A stretch of DNA of 64,000 nt from Paragonimus heterotremus (taxonomy: Eukaryota > Platyhelminthes > Trematoda > Plagiorchiida > Troglotrematidae). Shown here in pieces: positions 63,471 to 64,000 of the stretch (the first letter of the stretch is position 1; each line of letters opens with the position of its first letter). The stretch covers positions 22,818 to 86,817 of the forward strand of contig LUCH01001607.1 of assembly GCA_013368495.1 (NCBI GenBank), read 5' to 3'. Below the pieces are notes generated by a model. The model did no database searches, was not told where the DNA came from, and was given only the letters and a program-made list of their open reading frames with translations. The position numbers and the translations under genes are program-made.

Positions 63471-64000
63471 TGACCTGTGTCCCGAGATGTTGACATTTTG
63501 TTTACTCATATCGGTTGAGAAAACAAAGCATTAGGGTTTGTATGAGTTATAGGTGACAATGATAGAAACGGTTAACGTTCGGGTTTTACACGACGCTAGT
63601 GGTTGTTATCAATTCCAAGGTGTACGTATTACTTGAGTCAACAGCTTACATACACATGACCGGCGTGTTAACCCCATACCTCTACTCAGCATAGAGTCCC
63701 AGGCACACTGCCTGACAGTCTCAGTATCAATAATGGCGCCAGTCAAGATTGTTCATTTGAACCCTTTTTTCAGTTCTTTTTCACTGACGAAACAATGTGA
63801 TACCCAATAGATGCCGACAGGGAAATCTAAACCGATTAGTGTTGATTATACTGACAAAAAGGTCTTCCCATTTGGCGTTTTTCAAGCAGCACAGATAATA
63901 CTAGGCTGTATTATGCACCTTGTCAAATAAGTTTACAGACACTGTACAGCCTTGTATTACGAAGTAATTTGGTAAGAATGTTAACATTGCGTTGATTTAA

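Overview
The window is eukaryotic, almost certainly from a flatworm and most likely a trematode. No bacterial-type operons are present. It holds one large, intron-rich gene on the minus strand, a low density of other coding sequence, and several decayed retroelements. The organism call is an inference from the TRPA-type channel, the GIY-YIG-containing Penelope-like elements (PLEs) and a fluke-like RTE/CR1 reverse transcriptase. No species-specific marker was seen.

The gene is a TRPA1-type transient receptor potential cation channel. Eighteen exons between 60,597 and 15,243 (minus strand) were assembled by hand. Every junction keeps phase, and together they give 2,757 nt, or 918 residues plus a TGA stop. 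In order the protein has about ten ankyrin repeats (exons E1-E5), the cysteine-bearing pre-S1 linker (E6-E9), S1 (E10), S2 (E11), S3-S4 (E12), S5 (E13), a long turret with pore helix, selectivity filter and S6 (E14), the TRP-like helix (E14/E15), and a C-terminal coiled-coil region (E16-E18). The N-terminus is missing. One possible further upstream exon lies at 61,977-62,183, and the rest is probably beyond the window. Residue numbers below refer to this 918-residue partial protein.

Layout, left to right: 1-80 is a perfect inverted repeat. 1,085-2,900 is a diverged tandem duplication. 2,900-15,230 has no recognisable gene. 15,243-60,597 is the TRPA1 gene, with introns from 85 bp to about 7.6 kb. 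Its introns hold two fold-back PLE insertions (24,219-25,131 and 39,904-41,611), a PLE reverse-transcriptase remnant (about 22,290-22,940), a PLE GIY-YIG remnant (about 54,790-55,190) and short dispersed repeats (45.4, 45.6 and 57.6 kb). 60,598-64,000 is upstream sequence with an RTE/CR1-like reverse-transcriptase remnant near 63.0-63.47 kb. All PLE coding remnants lie on the plus strand, antisense to the channel gene.

The most informative biology is in the channel. Two of the three key electrophile-sensing cysteines of human TRPA1 and the sensing lysine are kept, while the third cysteine is an arginine. The filter aspartate is a glutamate, known small-molecule contact positions are changed, and the S5-pore turret is about 43 residues longer than in human and carries an N-glycosylation sequon.
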